Origin: Flemingiibacterium sp045579745
Lineage (GTDB): Bacteria; Bacillota; Clostridia; Oscillospirales; CAG-272
Assembly (NCBI GenBank): GCA_045579745.1
Contig: JAZNMQ010000051.1
Coordinates: forward strand, 1-36,526
Length of the DNA stretch: 36,526 bases
Direction of reading: 5' to 3'
How positions within the stretch are numbered: the first letter of the stretch is position 1; each line of letters opens with the position of its first letter. The notes under the pieces are model-generated. The model was given only the letters and a program-made list of their open reading frames with translations. It did no database searches and was not told the DNA's origin. The position numbers and the translations under genes are program-made. Shown here one piece after another: positions 5,863 through 14,333 of the stretch.

Positions 5863-8079
5863 CTGTTCGGCAAGTGACTGCGCCATCTTACGCTGTGCCA
5901 TAACGAGCTTGTAGTAAATGCCCTTGTTTTCAAGCAGCTCGGCATGTGTGCCAAACTCAGCAACGCGTCCCTTGTCAAGAACGAGAAGCTTGTCAGCGTT
6001 GCGAAGCGTGGAAAGTCTGTGCGCAATAGCGAAAACGGTGCGGTTTTCGGTCAGCTTGTTGAGCGAATCCTGAATGAGCTTTTCGGTTTCGGTATCGAGA
6101 GCGGCGGTTGCTTCATCGAGAATGAGGATTCTCGGATTATGAATTACCGCACGGGCGATAGCGATTCTCTGACGCTCGCCGCCTGAGAGTGAATAGCCCT
6201 TTTCACCGACGATCGTGTTATAGCCCTCGGGAAGATTCAGAATAAAGTCGTGAGCATTTGCAATACGAGCCGCGGCAATAACCTGCTCGTCAGTTGCATG
6301 AGGCATCGCATAGCGGATGTTCTCGCGAATGGTTCCGCTGAAGAGGAATGTTTCCTGCAGAACGATACCTATCTGAGTTCTCAGCGCATTCTGAGAGATG
6401 TCCTTAATGTTAACCGAGTCGATCTCGATCGCGCCCTCGTTGACGTCGTAAAGACGCATAAGCAGGTTGATAAGCGTCGTCTTTCCGCAGCCCGAGTGAC
6501 CGACGATTCCGATCATTTCGCCGGGCTTAACATGGAACGAAACGTTTTCAAGCACGGGATTGTAGCTGTCGTAGCCGAACGTAATGTTCTTAACCGCAAC
6601 CTCGCCCTCAATACGAATATCGATAGGAAGATCGATATCCTCAACCTCCTGCTTTTCCTCGATGATCTCGAAGACCTTGGAAAGGCTTGTGATGAAGCTT
6701 GAGATCTGACGCGGGATGAATGTAATGAACATGAGCGGCGCGTAGATAATGTTTGCATAGGAGTTGATCTGATGGAGATCACCGACAAGCATCTTGCCGT
6801 GGAACAGCATGTAGTTTCCGTAAAGGAGAATGAGGTAGCTTCCGAATTTTACGAGGAATCCGAGAAGCGGGAAAATCGTATCGAAGATCTTCGCATTCTT
6901 TTCATTCTGCTCTGCACGGGCAACCGACGAGCTCTTGAAGCGTGCGATCTCGCTTTCCTCACGTCCGAAGCACTTTACAACGCGAATACCGTTGAGGATA
7001 TCCTGAAGAAGGTGGTTTGTTCTGCGCTCTAAAACCCACGCGCGGCGGTTGCGGAGCTGAACATGCTTCCAGAACTTCGAGATGAGGTATACAACAAACG
7101 GAATCGGTACAAAAATGAACAATGCCATAATGGGATTCAGAACGAGCATTACGACAAGTCCGAGAATGAACGAGCAGATCTGAATAAAGAGGTTCGGGAG
7201 CTGATGAACGATAAAGTCCTGAGCTACACCGACGTCGCCGTTGATTCGTCCCATAAGATCACCGGTGGATTTTCTTTGAACGGACGAAAGCGAGAGCGAC
7301 TGAATCTTTTCATACATCAGCGCGCGCATCATAAGCGTGAAGCGGTTACCGGTTACAGCCGACAGGCGGCTCTGCAAAACGCCGAGCGCACGGTGCAAAA
7401 GATCAAGCGAAACGATAGCGATAACGATAAGAATGAACTCGGTCATCTTGCTCGAAATGCCATGCGATTCAGTGTTTAAAATGTAGTTGTTAAGCGCGAT
7501 CTTCTGAATCTGCGGAACAACGAACTGGAAAATTACATTGAAAATCGCCGCAATGAACGGGAAGCACATCATAAGACGAAGACCCTTCGTCATTGCAAAA
7601 ACCTTCTTGTAAACCTCGAATTGGTCGAGGCAATACGGACAGATATTCGTTCCGCGAACGAACGGTCTGCCGCACTTGGGACAGAAGCGCTCCTGCTCGG
7701 CGTTAGTAATAGGCGTATCCTTTGAGGGATCCTCGGCGAGGATCTCACAAGCCTTTACAAGCACCGCATAGCGAGGGAGATGGCGGCCTGATACGAATTG
7801 ACAGATAAGTCTTGTACCGTCGCCGAAGTTTGCGTAAAAGCCGCAGCTTCCGTACATAACCTCTGTTTTAAAGTCGGTTGCACCCTTGATTACATAAGTG
7901 TCAAGAAGCTTGTCGTCGAGTATTTTATAAATTCGCAGATTGGTTATCGCTATAAATCCCGACACGAATTTATCCTCGTGAATATTGAACGGAACGCAGT
8001 ACATCAGCTTTTCGGATGGCTGCATAGCTTTATCGAGGACAGCTTTTTCGATCTCGGGAAGGTCGAACATTAATCTCAT
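5845..8079 (-). CDS. ABC exporter half-transporter with N-terminal PH-like domain and zinc ribbon
   Basis: This is a 744-aa inner-membrane exporter subunit with fused permease and ATPase. Residues 1-125 form a beta-rich, PH-like cytosolic domain. A zinc ribbon follows (C133-x2-C136 ... C147-x2-C150), then a six-helix type IV exporter domain (about 165-460). The nucleotide-binding domain has Walker A GHSGCGKTT near 527, signature LSGGERQ near 630, and Walker B ILILDEATAALD near 650 with catalytic Glu. The start at 8079 has GGAG 8 nt upstream. It lies 24 bp downstream of the DUF1854 gene and near a second zinc-ribbon ABC subunit, so the two ABC proteins probably form a heterodimer. The cargo is unknown. 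This module type is named cyanophycin-associated in some annotations, but no cyanophycin synthetase is present here. Confidence 0.92.
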   Translation of the reverse strand: MRLMFDLPEIEKAVLDKAMQPSEKLMYCVPFNIHEDKFVSGFIAITNLRIYKILDDKLLDTYVIKGATDFKTEVMYGSCGFYANFGDGTRLICQFVSGRHLPRYAVLVKACEILAEDPSKDTPITNAEQERFCPKCGRPFVRGTNICPYCLDQFEVYKKVFAMTKGLRLMMCFPFIAAIFNVIFQFVVPQIQKIALNNYILNTESHGISSKMTEFILIVIAIVSLDLLHRALGVLQSRLSAVTGNRFTLMMRALMYEKIQSLSLSSVQRKSTGDLMGRINGDVGVAQDFIVHQLPNLFIQICSFILGLVVMLVLNPIMALFIFVPIPFVVYLISKFWKHVQLRNRRAWVLERRTNHLLQDILNGIRVVKCFGREESEIARFKSSSVARAEQNEKNAKIFDTIFPLLGFLVKFGSYLILLYGNYMLFHGKMLVGDLHQINSYANIIYAPLMFITFIPRQISSFITSLSKVFEIIEEKQEVEDIDLPIDIRIEGEVAVKNITFGYDSYNPVLENVSFHVKPGEMIGIVGHSGCGKTTLINLLMRLYDVNEGAIEIDSVNIKDISQNALRTQIGIVLQETFLFSGTIRENIRYAMPHATDEQVIAAARIANAHDFILNLPEGYNTIVGEKGYSLSGGERQRIAIARAVIHNPRILILDEATAALDTETEKLIQDSLNKLTENRTVFAIAHRLSTLRNADKLLVLDKGRVAEFGTHAELLENKGIYYKLVMAQRKMAQSLAEQQGIAN

Positions 8080-8103
8080 GTCCAGTTCTCCATTTCCTCG
8101 GAT

Positions 8104-8757
8104 TTACAAATAAATCTCGATTTTCTTAAAGCTTGCGGTGTCGAGCTTCTTGGGATCGTGAATTTCGAATACGTTACCGTCAATATCGTTGATGAGAATG
8201 CGTCCGTCCTCAAGAATTCTGATGTTTGAGAAAGGATTGTTCATAACGAATGTAACGTTTCCCGCATTGGTAACAACATCCCAATAAAGATAGCCGAACT
8301 TGTCCTTTACAGCTTTAATGCGGCTGATCTGAGGTGTGAAATAACGGCGGTCGAGCTCCTCCATGAAGAGCTTCTGGGTTTCCTCATCGAAGGAATTCAT
8401 ATAGCGGATCATTCCGATCTCCTTGCCGCGGCCCTGCTTTTTGGAGTCAGGCTCACGAACGGAGAGGAATTCGTTCGGGTTGGTTACGGGGAAAGAACGA
8501 AGTATGATTACACGCTCGAACGATTCTGTTTCGCCTTTGTCGTTGACAATTTCAAGCGAAATGAGGTTTCCGCCCGAACGGGTGAACTTAGCGTTTTCGG
8601 GAGTTAATGCGATAGACACACGCTGATTTTCGAGGATCAGGTCGCCGTCGTCGCTTCCGTCGCCGAGGATATCGTTTTTAGCCTTTGTTGCAGGCTTTTC
8701 TGTATCTTTTTTCTGCTCTGAAGCAGTATTTTCTTTCTTGATTTCCTGTTCAGCCAT
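8104..8757 (-). CDS. DUF1854 family protein, ABC-transporter associated
   Basis: The protein is 217 aa and soluble. The first ~35 residues are a Lys/Glu-rich disordered tail. The rest matches the DUF1854 pattern: an RSFP segment, EIGMIRYMNSFDEETQKLFMEEL, YFTPQISRI, YWDVVTNAGNVTF, and the ending DIDGNVFEIHDPKKLD. The start at 8757 has AGGAG 7 nt upstream. DUF1854 proteins are typically encoded next to ABC exporters with zinc-ribbon or PH-like extensions, exactly as here, so it probably acts as a cytosolic partner of that transporter. The biochemical role of the domain is not known. The intergenic segment upstream (8758-9051) holds only hairpins. Confidence 0.9.
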   Translation of the reverse strand: MAEQEIKKENTASEQKKDTEKPATKAKNDILGDGSDDGDLILENQRVSIALTPENAKFTRSGGNLISLEIVNDKGETESFERVIILRSFPVTNPNEFLSVREPDSKKQGRGKEIGMIRYMNSFDEETQKLFMEELDRRYFTPQISRIKAVKDKFGYLYWDVVTNAGNVTFVMNNPFSNIRILEDGRILINDIDGNVFEIHDPKKLDTASFKKIEIYL

Positions 8758-8788
8758 GATTATTCTCCTTTTTTAATGGAATATAGGC

Positions 8789-9012
8789 GATTGCAAAACT
8801 GCGTTTTGCAATCGGGCCCGCCACGTGCGGGGTTCTCCGAGAGCTGACGCAGCCCTCGGGGCGGCGACCTGTCGCCGCCTAAAGGTGTTACGCATATTTT
8901 ATCAAATGTTGCCCTGCGGGCAACCAATCGGCCGGATTAACAATCGTCTATTAATGGATTGTTTATATAAGGCATTTGCTCTGCACCGACAAATCCGAAG
9001 CGGATTAAAAGT
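8789..9012. repeat. Intra-operon array of perfect hairpins
   Basis: Seven inverted repeats lie between the two ABC-operon genes. They are GATTGCAAAAC with loop TGC (8789-8813), CCCGC-CACGT-GCGGG (8817-8831), and a 10-bp CCGAGAGCTG stem with one mismatch. GGCGGCGAC-CT-GTCGCCGCC, GTTGCCC-TGC-GGGCAAC, AACAATC...GATTGTT and AATCCG-AAG-CGGATT follow. They may attenuate or stabilise the operon mRNA. No open frame here is credible. Confidence 0.75.
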
Positions 9013-9051
9013 GGTTGCTTCCGCCGTAATGCGCCGATTTGCACGGTCAGA

Positions 9052-11523
9052 TCACATGCCGGCAATAATCTTTTTGTTAGCCTCGGTCTGGAGAGTGTAA
9101 AGCCTGAAGAACACGCCCTTCTTGGCAATGAGCTCGGCGTGAGTTCCCTCCTCGGCAATCTCGCCGTTTTCGATACAGAAAAGCTTGTTGCAATCCTTGA
9201 GCGTCGAAAGTCGGTGAGCTATCGTGATGGTCGTTCTACCCTGGATAAGCGAGGTAAGCGCATCCTGAATAAGACGCTCGGTTTCGGTATCCATTGCCGC
9301 GGTTGCCTCATCGAGAATGAGGATCGACGGTGCAAGAAGAAGTGCACGTGCAATCGAAACGCGCTGCTGCTCACCGCCGGAAAGCGAACGGCTTCCGGTT
9401 CCGACGAGGGTTTCATATCCCTCGGGCAGACGTGTGATGAAATCGTGTGCATTTGCTGCCTTTGCGGCTGCAACGACCTCCTCCATAGTCGCATCGGGGC
9501 GGGCATAGCGGATGTTGTCGGCGATTGTGCCCTTGAACAGGAAGATCTCCTGCGAAACTATCGAGATGTTTTTGCGAAGCGAGCGAGTTGCGATCTGCTT
9601 GACGTTGTGTCCGTCGATCGAGATCGTACCGCTTATCGCATCATAGAGGCGGTTAATAAGATTTGCGATGGTGGATTTTCCGCTTCCCGTATGTCCTACA
9701 AGGCCGATATGGTCGCCTGCGTTGATCTTGATAGATACATTTTTGAGGATCGGACGGTTTGCGGCGTAGTGGAAGGAAACGTTCTTGAATTCGATATCGC
9801 CTTTTATCTTGTCGATAACGACTGCATCCTTAGCGTCGGTGATCTCGGGGATCGCGTCAACGATCTCGAACATACGCTGAGCGCAGTTCGCGGTTTCGGT
9901 TACCATGTTTGTGAAGTTTGAGAAGAAGTTAAGCGGACCGAAGATCATGCCGATGTATCCGAGATATGTAGCGAACTGACCGTATGTCATCGCCTGATTC
10001 ATGACCTGAATACCGCCAAAGCCCCAAATAACCTGGCTCGAAATACCGATCAGCAGTCCAACCACGGGGAAAATCGTAAGCGAAACGAGGTTAGTCTGCA
10101 GATTCGCCTTTGTGAGTTTCTCGGCGTAGGTGTAGAAACGCGAGGTTTCCTCAGCTTCCTTAGCGAACGCCTTAACAACGCGAATACCCGTGAGCGAGTC
10201 ACCGAGGACTGCGTTAAGGCTCGAGGAGCGGCGCCACTGCTTGTTCATCATTCTCCAGAGCTTGGGGAGCGCGAACTTGAAAATGCAGAAAATTATCGGA
10301 ACGGGAATGAACACGATCAGCGTCAGCTGCCAGTTAATAGCGAAGAGGAATATCGACAGACCGATAAAGTTTACAACATTTATTATAAAGTTCGGCACAC
10401 CGTCGATGAAGAAGTTTCTGATTCTGTCGGCATCGTAGTTTACGCGAGTAATAAGTCTGCCCGTCTGATTGTTGTTGAAGTAGGACAGCGACAGATTCTG
10501 AAGCGCGGTAAAGATATCGAGCTTCATGTTGAGCGTAACTCTTGTGGACATTGTAGCATTCGCGCGGTTTTGCAAAATCGAAATGCCGAGCGAAAGGATC
10601 GCAATGCCGAAGATTATTCCGATCATTATGTAGAGCCAAGCCTCGGAGTGAAGTGTACCGACCTGCTTTTCTCCGACGAAGCCGGGCGCTGTGATTACCT
10701 GGTCGAACAGGATCTGATTGGAAATGATCGGGTTTATAAGCTGTACTCCTGAGGATAGGAGCATACAGATCAAAACGGTAAAGAGCTGCAGCTTAAAGGG
10801 CTTGAAGTATCCGAGAAGTCTTACAAACACTGCCTTTTGGTTTGTGCAGTTGTTGCAGATCTTGCGCATCTGGTCAGCGTAAACGCGTCCACATTTCGGA
10901 CATTTCGCGTTGAATTGGTCAAATATCGGGTCATCTTCCTTGATGTCGGCGCCGCGGATCAGGCGGTTCATTATGTCAAGGAAAGCAAAAAGCTTACGTT
11001 TTCTCGCATTCGTGGAGTAGGCAAGAGTTATAGTGGTCGCAGTCTTGTCGCGCTCCTTTTGGCGCTTTTTCTCCTCGTCGAAATCGAGGCGAACATCCGA
11101 CGGCACTATATCAATCTTTTCGGGATGATCCTTTGCAAGCAGGCGGCATGATGAAACGAAGTTGTCAACATACGGGTCAGATACTCTTGTCATGTCGTAT
11201 TCGCAGAATACGGCGTTTTTAAAGAGGTCGGGAATGAATGCACCTGCAACGGTTTTAGCTTCTTTGCCTGATTTTTTTGACTTTGAGGCGGCATCGATAG
11301 CAGCTTGTCTTGCTTTTTTACGTTTCTGCTCAGTGTCGTTGTCAGAGGTTATCGACATTGTGTAAAGCTTTTTAGCCTTACCGTCGAACGCCAGCCAGCA
11401 TTCGCCGAAGTTGCCCTCAAGATCGAGGTCGAGCTCGAGTGCGATGTCGATATCGTCCACGTTGACACCGTGTTCTCTAAAGCCTATCGCAGCTTCTTCG
11501 GTTAGCTTTTCAAGTGGAAGCAT
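9052..11523 (-). CDS. ABC exporter half-transporter with N-terminal extension and zinc ribbon
   Basis: This 823-aa fused permease/ATPase is the probable partner of the 744-aa subunit. A ~200-residue cytosolic extension, including a Lys-rich stretch around 60-95, leads to a zinc ribbon (C208-x2-C211 ... C223-x2-C226). The exporter membrane domain follows, then the ATPase with Walker A GHTGSGKST, signature LSGGEQQ and Walker B ILILDEATAAMD. It is the first gene of the minus-strand operon. The only in-frame ATG at 11523 has its AGGAGA about 33 nt upstream with a hairpin in between, an unusual initiation arrangement. No strong promoter was identified upstream; a weak candidate is TTGCAA-N16-TATATT around 11640-11670. 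Confidence 0.92.
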   Translation of the reverse strand: MLPLEKLTEEAAIGFREHGVNVDDIDIALELDLDLEGNFGECWLAFDGKAKKLYTMSITSDNDTEQKRKKARQAAIDAASKSKKSGKEAKTVAGAFIPDLFKNAVFCEYDMTRVSDPYVDNFVSSCRLLAKDHPEKIDIVPSDVRLDFDEEKKRQKERDKTATTITLAYSTNARKRKLFAFLDIMNRLIRGADIKEDDPIFDQFNAKCPKCGRVYADQMRKICNNCTNQKAVFVRLLGYFKPFKLQLFTVLICMLLSSGVQLINPIISNQILFDQVITAPGFVGEKQVGTLHSEAWLYIMIGIIFGIAILSLGISILQNRANATMSTRVTLNMKLDIFTALQNLSLSYFNNNQTGRLITRVNYDADRIRNFFIDGVPNFIINVVNFIGLSIFLFAINWQLTLIVFIPVPIIFCIFKFALPKLWRMMNKQWRRSSSLNAVLGDSLTGIRVVKAFAKEAEETSRFYTYAEKLTKANLQTNLVSLTIFPVVGLLIGISSQVIWGFGGIQVMNQAMTYGQFATYLGYIGMIFGPLNFFSNFTNMVTETANCAQRMFEIVDAIPEITDAKDAVVIDKIKGDIEFKNVSFHYAANRPILKNVSIKINAGDHIGLVGHTGSGKSTIANLINRLYDAISGTISIDGHNVKQIATRSLRKNISIVSQEIFLFKGTIADNIRYARPDATMEEVVAAAKAANAHDFITRLPEGYETLVGTGSRSLSGGEQQRVSIARALLLAPSILILDEATAAMDTETERLIQDALTSLIQGRTTITIAHRLSTLKDCNKLFCIENGEIAEEGTHAELIAKKGVFFRLYTLQTEANKKIIAGM

Positions 11524-11562
11524 AAAGGGCTTATGATCTGACCGATGGTCGGATCTTCTCCT
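11524..11562 (-). promoter_or_regulatory. Distant Shine-Dalgarno separated from the start by a hairpin
   Basis: On the mRNA, AGGAGA (11562-11557) is followed by a 9-bp stem, GATCCGACC with GGTCAGATC (11555-11547 and 11543-11535, one C-A mismatch, loop ATC). The start codon comes 11 nt after the stem. Folding would bring the Shine-Dalgarno within about 13 nt of the start; unfolding would separate them. Confidence 0.55.
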
Positions 11563-11737
11563 TTCAATAATTTAACATATAATTTAAAATTTCTCGAAAT
11601 TTATCATTGCACAGAAATACACTATATGTTATAATATAAATATACCATGTCAGAAAAAAATTGCAATACTTTTTTATAATTTTTTTCAATTTTGTCGATG
11701 TGTACTAATTTTTAATTTAGTTTTAATCATTTTGGGG

Positions 11738-11743
11738 TATAAT
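11738..11743 (+). promoter_or_regulatory. -10 element for the gene at 11813
   Basis: A perfect TATAAT lies 69 nt before the ATG, in a very AT-rich stretch (11563-11750). At 17 nt upstream the -35 position reads roughly ATTTAG, which is weak. The rest of 11563-11812 holds nothing else recognisable. Confidence 0.5.
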
Positions 11744-11812
11744 TCAGCCCCCGAAATCTATCATGTTACACATAAAATTCTAACAATCAAAAAAGCTCAC
11801 GAGGAAGATAAA

Positions 11813-12157
11813 ATGCTCAAATTATTTAAACGCCTTTTCAAGAACAAAAACGAAAATTCCAAAGCCTTTCGCATAGATATGGCAAAGCATCTCGCAGGCC
11901 GTGCGATAAAGTATGCAACCGAGCGCGACCCGAGCGATTCAAGCGATACGGTCATCGGTCACGCAGGCTCGCTTTCGATAAAGGATGACGAATTTATCGT
12001 GCTCTCGAGCGCTGATATCGTCTTTCGCTGCAAGATAACCGAGCTTCGCGCATGGGAGCTTATGAGCAACGACGGCGCGATGCTGACGGGACCAGATCTG
12101 ACGCAGGGCGGCAGAGAGCGCACGATCATGGTTTATTACACCTATTACATAAAGTAA
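11813..12157 (+). CDS. Conserved hypothetical protein
   Basis: The protein is 114 aa, soluble. A basic N-terminus (MLKLFKRLFKNKNENSK) precedes a compact alpha/beta domain with DTVIGHAGSLSIKDDEFIVLS, then FRCKITELRAWELMSNDGAM and LTGPDLTQGGRERTIMVYY. The start at 11813 has GAGGAAG 5 nt upstream; the upstream in-frame GTA/ATG region lacks one. It resembles small uncharacterised proteins of Clostridia, but no function is known. The stop codon is directly followed by the mobile-element relic on the other strand. Confidence 0.75.
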   Translation: MLKLFKRLFKNKNENSKAFRIDMAKHLAGRAIKYATERDPSDSSDTVIGHAGSLSIKDDEFIVLSSADIVFRCKITELRAWELMSNDGAMLTGPDLTQGGRERTIMVYYTYYIK

Positions 12158-12480
12158 ATATCCGCCAACAAAATGTTGACATAATCAAAAAGATGTGATA
12201 TACTAATTGCGGTACGGTAACGGGGGGTTGAATCCCTGGGCGCGCTAAGCGCAGCCGTACTTTCTTTTTTTGCATTGATTGCGTATAGCACATCCATCGA
12301 TGACAATTCAAAAGTAAAGCGGTTCACAACTGAACGAACAATAAACAATCCACCATCTCTCGACTGAGCACATCCGATAAGCACATAAGAAGTTTTTATA
12401 TTATCTGCTCTCGGTGTAAGTTCATTAATCTTAATTGAGTTCTTCAATATCTCACCAGCATTAAAGAAGAAACCCTTACA
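12145..12480 (-). pseudogene. Relic of a phage/ICE-type large protein C-terminal domain
   Basis: The minus-strand frame contains GEILKNSIKINELTPR, YVLIGCAQSRDGGLFIVRSV, LYAINAKKES and ISISHLFDYVN. These resemble the C-terminal region of very large polyvalent or MuF-like proteins of Clostridial prophages and conjugative elements (recognised from memory). There is no start codon with a ribosome binding site. The right end merges into the terminator hairpin at 12489, and the normal C-terminal continuation is missing. It is a decayed fragment, about 105 codons long, evidence of past mobile-element insertion between the genes ending at 12157 and 12540. The exact limits are uncertain. Confidence 0.55.
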
Positions 12481-12488
12481 ATAACAAA

Positions 12489-12533
12489 CGACCTGAAAGC
12501 AGCGCCGCAAAATTTGACACTGCTTTCAGGTCG
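12489..12533 (-). terminator. Terminator of the OYE-SDR-flavoprotein operon
   Basis: A perfect 14-bp stem (12489-12502 with 12520-12533) lies just after the flavoprotein stop codon. On the minus strand it is followed by TTTGTTATT. Confidence 0.82.
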
Positions 12534-12539
12534 ATAATA

Positions 12540-14333
12540 TTATTTAGCCTTGTTTTTCTGAATTTGGCGTGCAAGAAGCGTTTCGAACCAAAGCTCGGGA
12601 TTTGGCATAGCCGAGGTCGGAGCGATCTCGGATCGGTCAGCAAATGTAAGAGTCTGAGTCTTTCGCATCTCGGTAACGGGCGCTTCATTTCCGACAATGT
12701 AAGCTGAGCCGTGAGTTCCGATAGCCTCAGCCGAGCAGATCATCGCTGAAAGCACCGCGCGCTGTGTAAGTACCATATCATAAAGCTTCCACCAACGGGC
12801 GGTGTCGCATTCGTCCTCGATTACTGCACGGTCAGCGAAGCTTCCTGCGAGCTCGTCAACCTCAGAGTACAGCGCGCACATCTTGTCAAGATCACGCTCG
12901 AAATCCGCACAGCAGCTCATCTCGTGCTGTAAATGTGCGCGAAGCTCGTCGATGTTTGATTTGCCAAGCTTGATGCTCGGTGGAGCAAACTCAGCCTTAA
13001 TGCAAGCCGCACTTCCCTTTTTGGATGCGATATGCTCCGCGGCACGAAGGCTTCCGACCTGAGTTGAGTTGAGCGCGCTTCCGCCGGGACGGTAAACGCC
13101 GAAGGTTCCTGCAGCCTCACCTGCCGAGTAAAGTCCTTCAATATTTGTCTGCCAATTCGCATCAACAGCTATTCCGCCGTTGCAATGCTGAGCGCAGACA
13201 GCAATTTCGAGAAGCTCGGTATAAAGGTTAATATTGTGCGAGGCATAAAGCTCGATCGCACCGATGTTCATTTTTTCAAGGCGCTCGATGGGCGTTCCGA
13301 AAAGCGCGCCCGAGCGTTCGAGATAATCGTATGCCTCATGCGGAAGCACCTCGAAGCCGTTTTCGAGCCCCTTGGGATTTTTCGTAAAGTCGAGGAAAAC
13401 GCGCTTGCCGTTTTTGATCTCACGAGCGACAAGCAGATCGACCTTGGACGAGCCCTCACTCTTTCGTGTGTCAAACGGCCACTGATATCCCTTCAAGAAG
13501 ATCAGCCCGAGCGAATCCGCTCCGAGCGCATCGTAAAGAAATTCGCTCTCGTTTCCGTCCTTATCGACCGAGATATAGCGAGGAAGCACCTGCTGATATG
13601 TGCCCGAAAGATTCCAGCGGAAAAGCGTGCTCGCAATGCCGTACTGCCATTCTTCGAGATTAACAAGCGTCGCACCTGCATCGATTGCAAGTCCCGTACC
13701 GCCGTGCTGACTCTCAGGATAAACGGTGTTCTCGTAGATTCCTGCAGGGCCGCCCGTCGCGAGTATTACATTTTCGCAGGAGATGATCTCAGTCGCGCCC
13801 GTTGCAATATGAACCGCGGCGATGCCTGTAACCTTGTTATTCTCAACCAAAACCTTAGCAACGCGATATCCGTCGATTATCTCGATATTCTTTGACATTA
13901 CCGAACGCTCAAGCGCCTCGGTCATGTACTTTGAGGTAAGAGGACCGCACGAGGTAGCACGCGTGCGAGGGTCGTGGTCGGTCTTATATCCTGCATATTC
14001 GCCGTATTCGTTAGTCGGGAACGGCACTCCGAGCTCAACAAGGCGCATGAAGCAGCGTGTCGAATAAGCCGCTTCAACAAGCGCATGCTCGCCCATTACA
14101 CCGCCGCCCGAGTAGAGCGTGTCAGCCATTTCGCGAACGCTGTCACCGTCAGAGCCGCAAAGCGAGAGCTTGTAATAGGTCTGCTTGTCGCTTCCCGTGT
14201 TGCGCGAGGTTCCCATGAATCTTCCCTCGGTAACGATCGCGATGTCGCGAACTCCGAGATCGTATAGCTTGTCAGCCGCGTTATAGCCTGCACAGCCCGT
14301 TCCGATTATAAGTGTATTGTAGCTTTTCATCAT
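12540..14333 (-). CDS. FrdA/L-aspartate-oxidase-like FAD-binding protein
   Basis: This is a 597-aa flavoprotein of the fumarate reductase/succinate dehydrogenase flavoprotein fold. The FAD site is at the N-terminus (NTLIIGTGCAGYNAADKL), with GTSRNTGSDKQTYYK, the substrate/FAD segment NVILATGGPAGIYENTVYP, and the C-terminal FAD loop GLYSAGEAAGTFG...RPGGSALNSTQVG. A helical capping C-terminus follows. There is no signal peptide, heme site or FMN-binding domain, so it is cytosolic. Its ATG overlaps the SDR stop (ATGA), indicating translational coupling; a second ATG at 14330 is equally possible. As third gene of an operon with an OYE-type reductase and an SDR, it probably transfers electrons to or from an unsaturated or cyclic ketone intermediate. 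The substrate is not assignable. Confidence 0.85.
   Translation of the reverse strand: MMKSYNTLIIGTGCAGYNAADKLYDLGVRDIAIVTEGRFMGTSRNTGSDKQTYYKLSLCGSDGDSVREMADTLYSGGGVMGEHALVEAAYSTRCFMRLVELGVPFPTNEYGEYAGYKTDHDPRTRATSCGPLTSKYMTEALERSVMSKNIEIIDGYRVAKVLVENNKVTGIAAVHIATGATEIISCENVILATGGPAGIYENTVYPESQHGGTGLAIDAGATLVNLEEWQYGIASTLFRWNLSGTYQQVLPRYISVDKDGNESEFLYDALGADSLGLIFLKGYQWPFDTRKSEGSSKVDLLVAREIKNGKRVFLDFTKNPKGLENGFEVLPHEAYDYLERSGALFGTPIERLEKMNIGAIELYASHNINLYTELLEIAVCAQHCNGGIAVDANWQTNIEGLYSAGEAAGTFGVYRPGGSALNSTQVGSLRAAEHIASKKGSAACIKAEFAPPSIKLGKSNIDELRAHLQHEMSCCADFERDLDKMCALYSEVDELAGSFADRAVIEDECDTARWWKLYDMVLTQRAVLSAMICSAEAIGTHGSAYIVGNEAPVTEMRKTQTLTFADRSEIAPTSAMPNPELWFETLLARQIQKNKAK

Noticed and set aside
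8825..9158. Short frames on both strands between the DUF1854 and ABC genes.
   Set aside because: They have no ribosome binding sites and their codons are dictated by perfect hairpins or by the antisense of the ABC gene.
12176..12271. A small RNA with TTGACA-N17-TATACT promoter, GTACGG/CCGTAC stem and T7 tail on the plus strand.
   Set aside because: The region lies antisense to the mobile-element relic. The promoter-like boxes and T-run are the complement of its coding motifs (the T-run is AINAKKES, the -35/-10 is ISHLFDYVNI), so they are better explained by ancestry. Not excluded if transcript data show otherwise.
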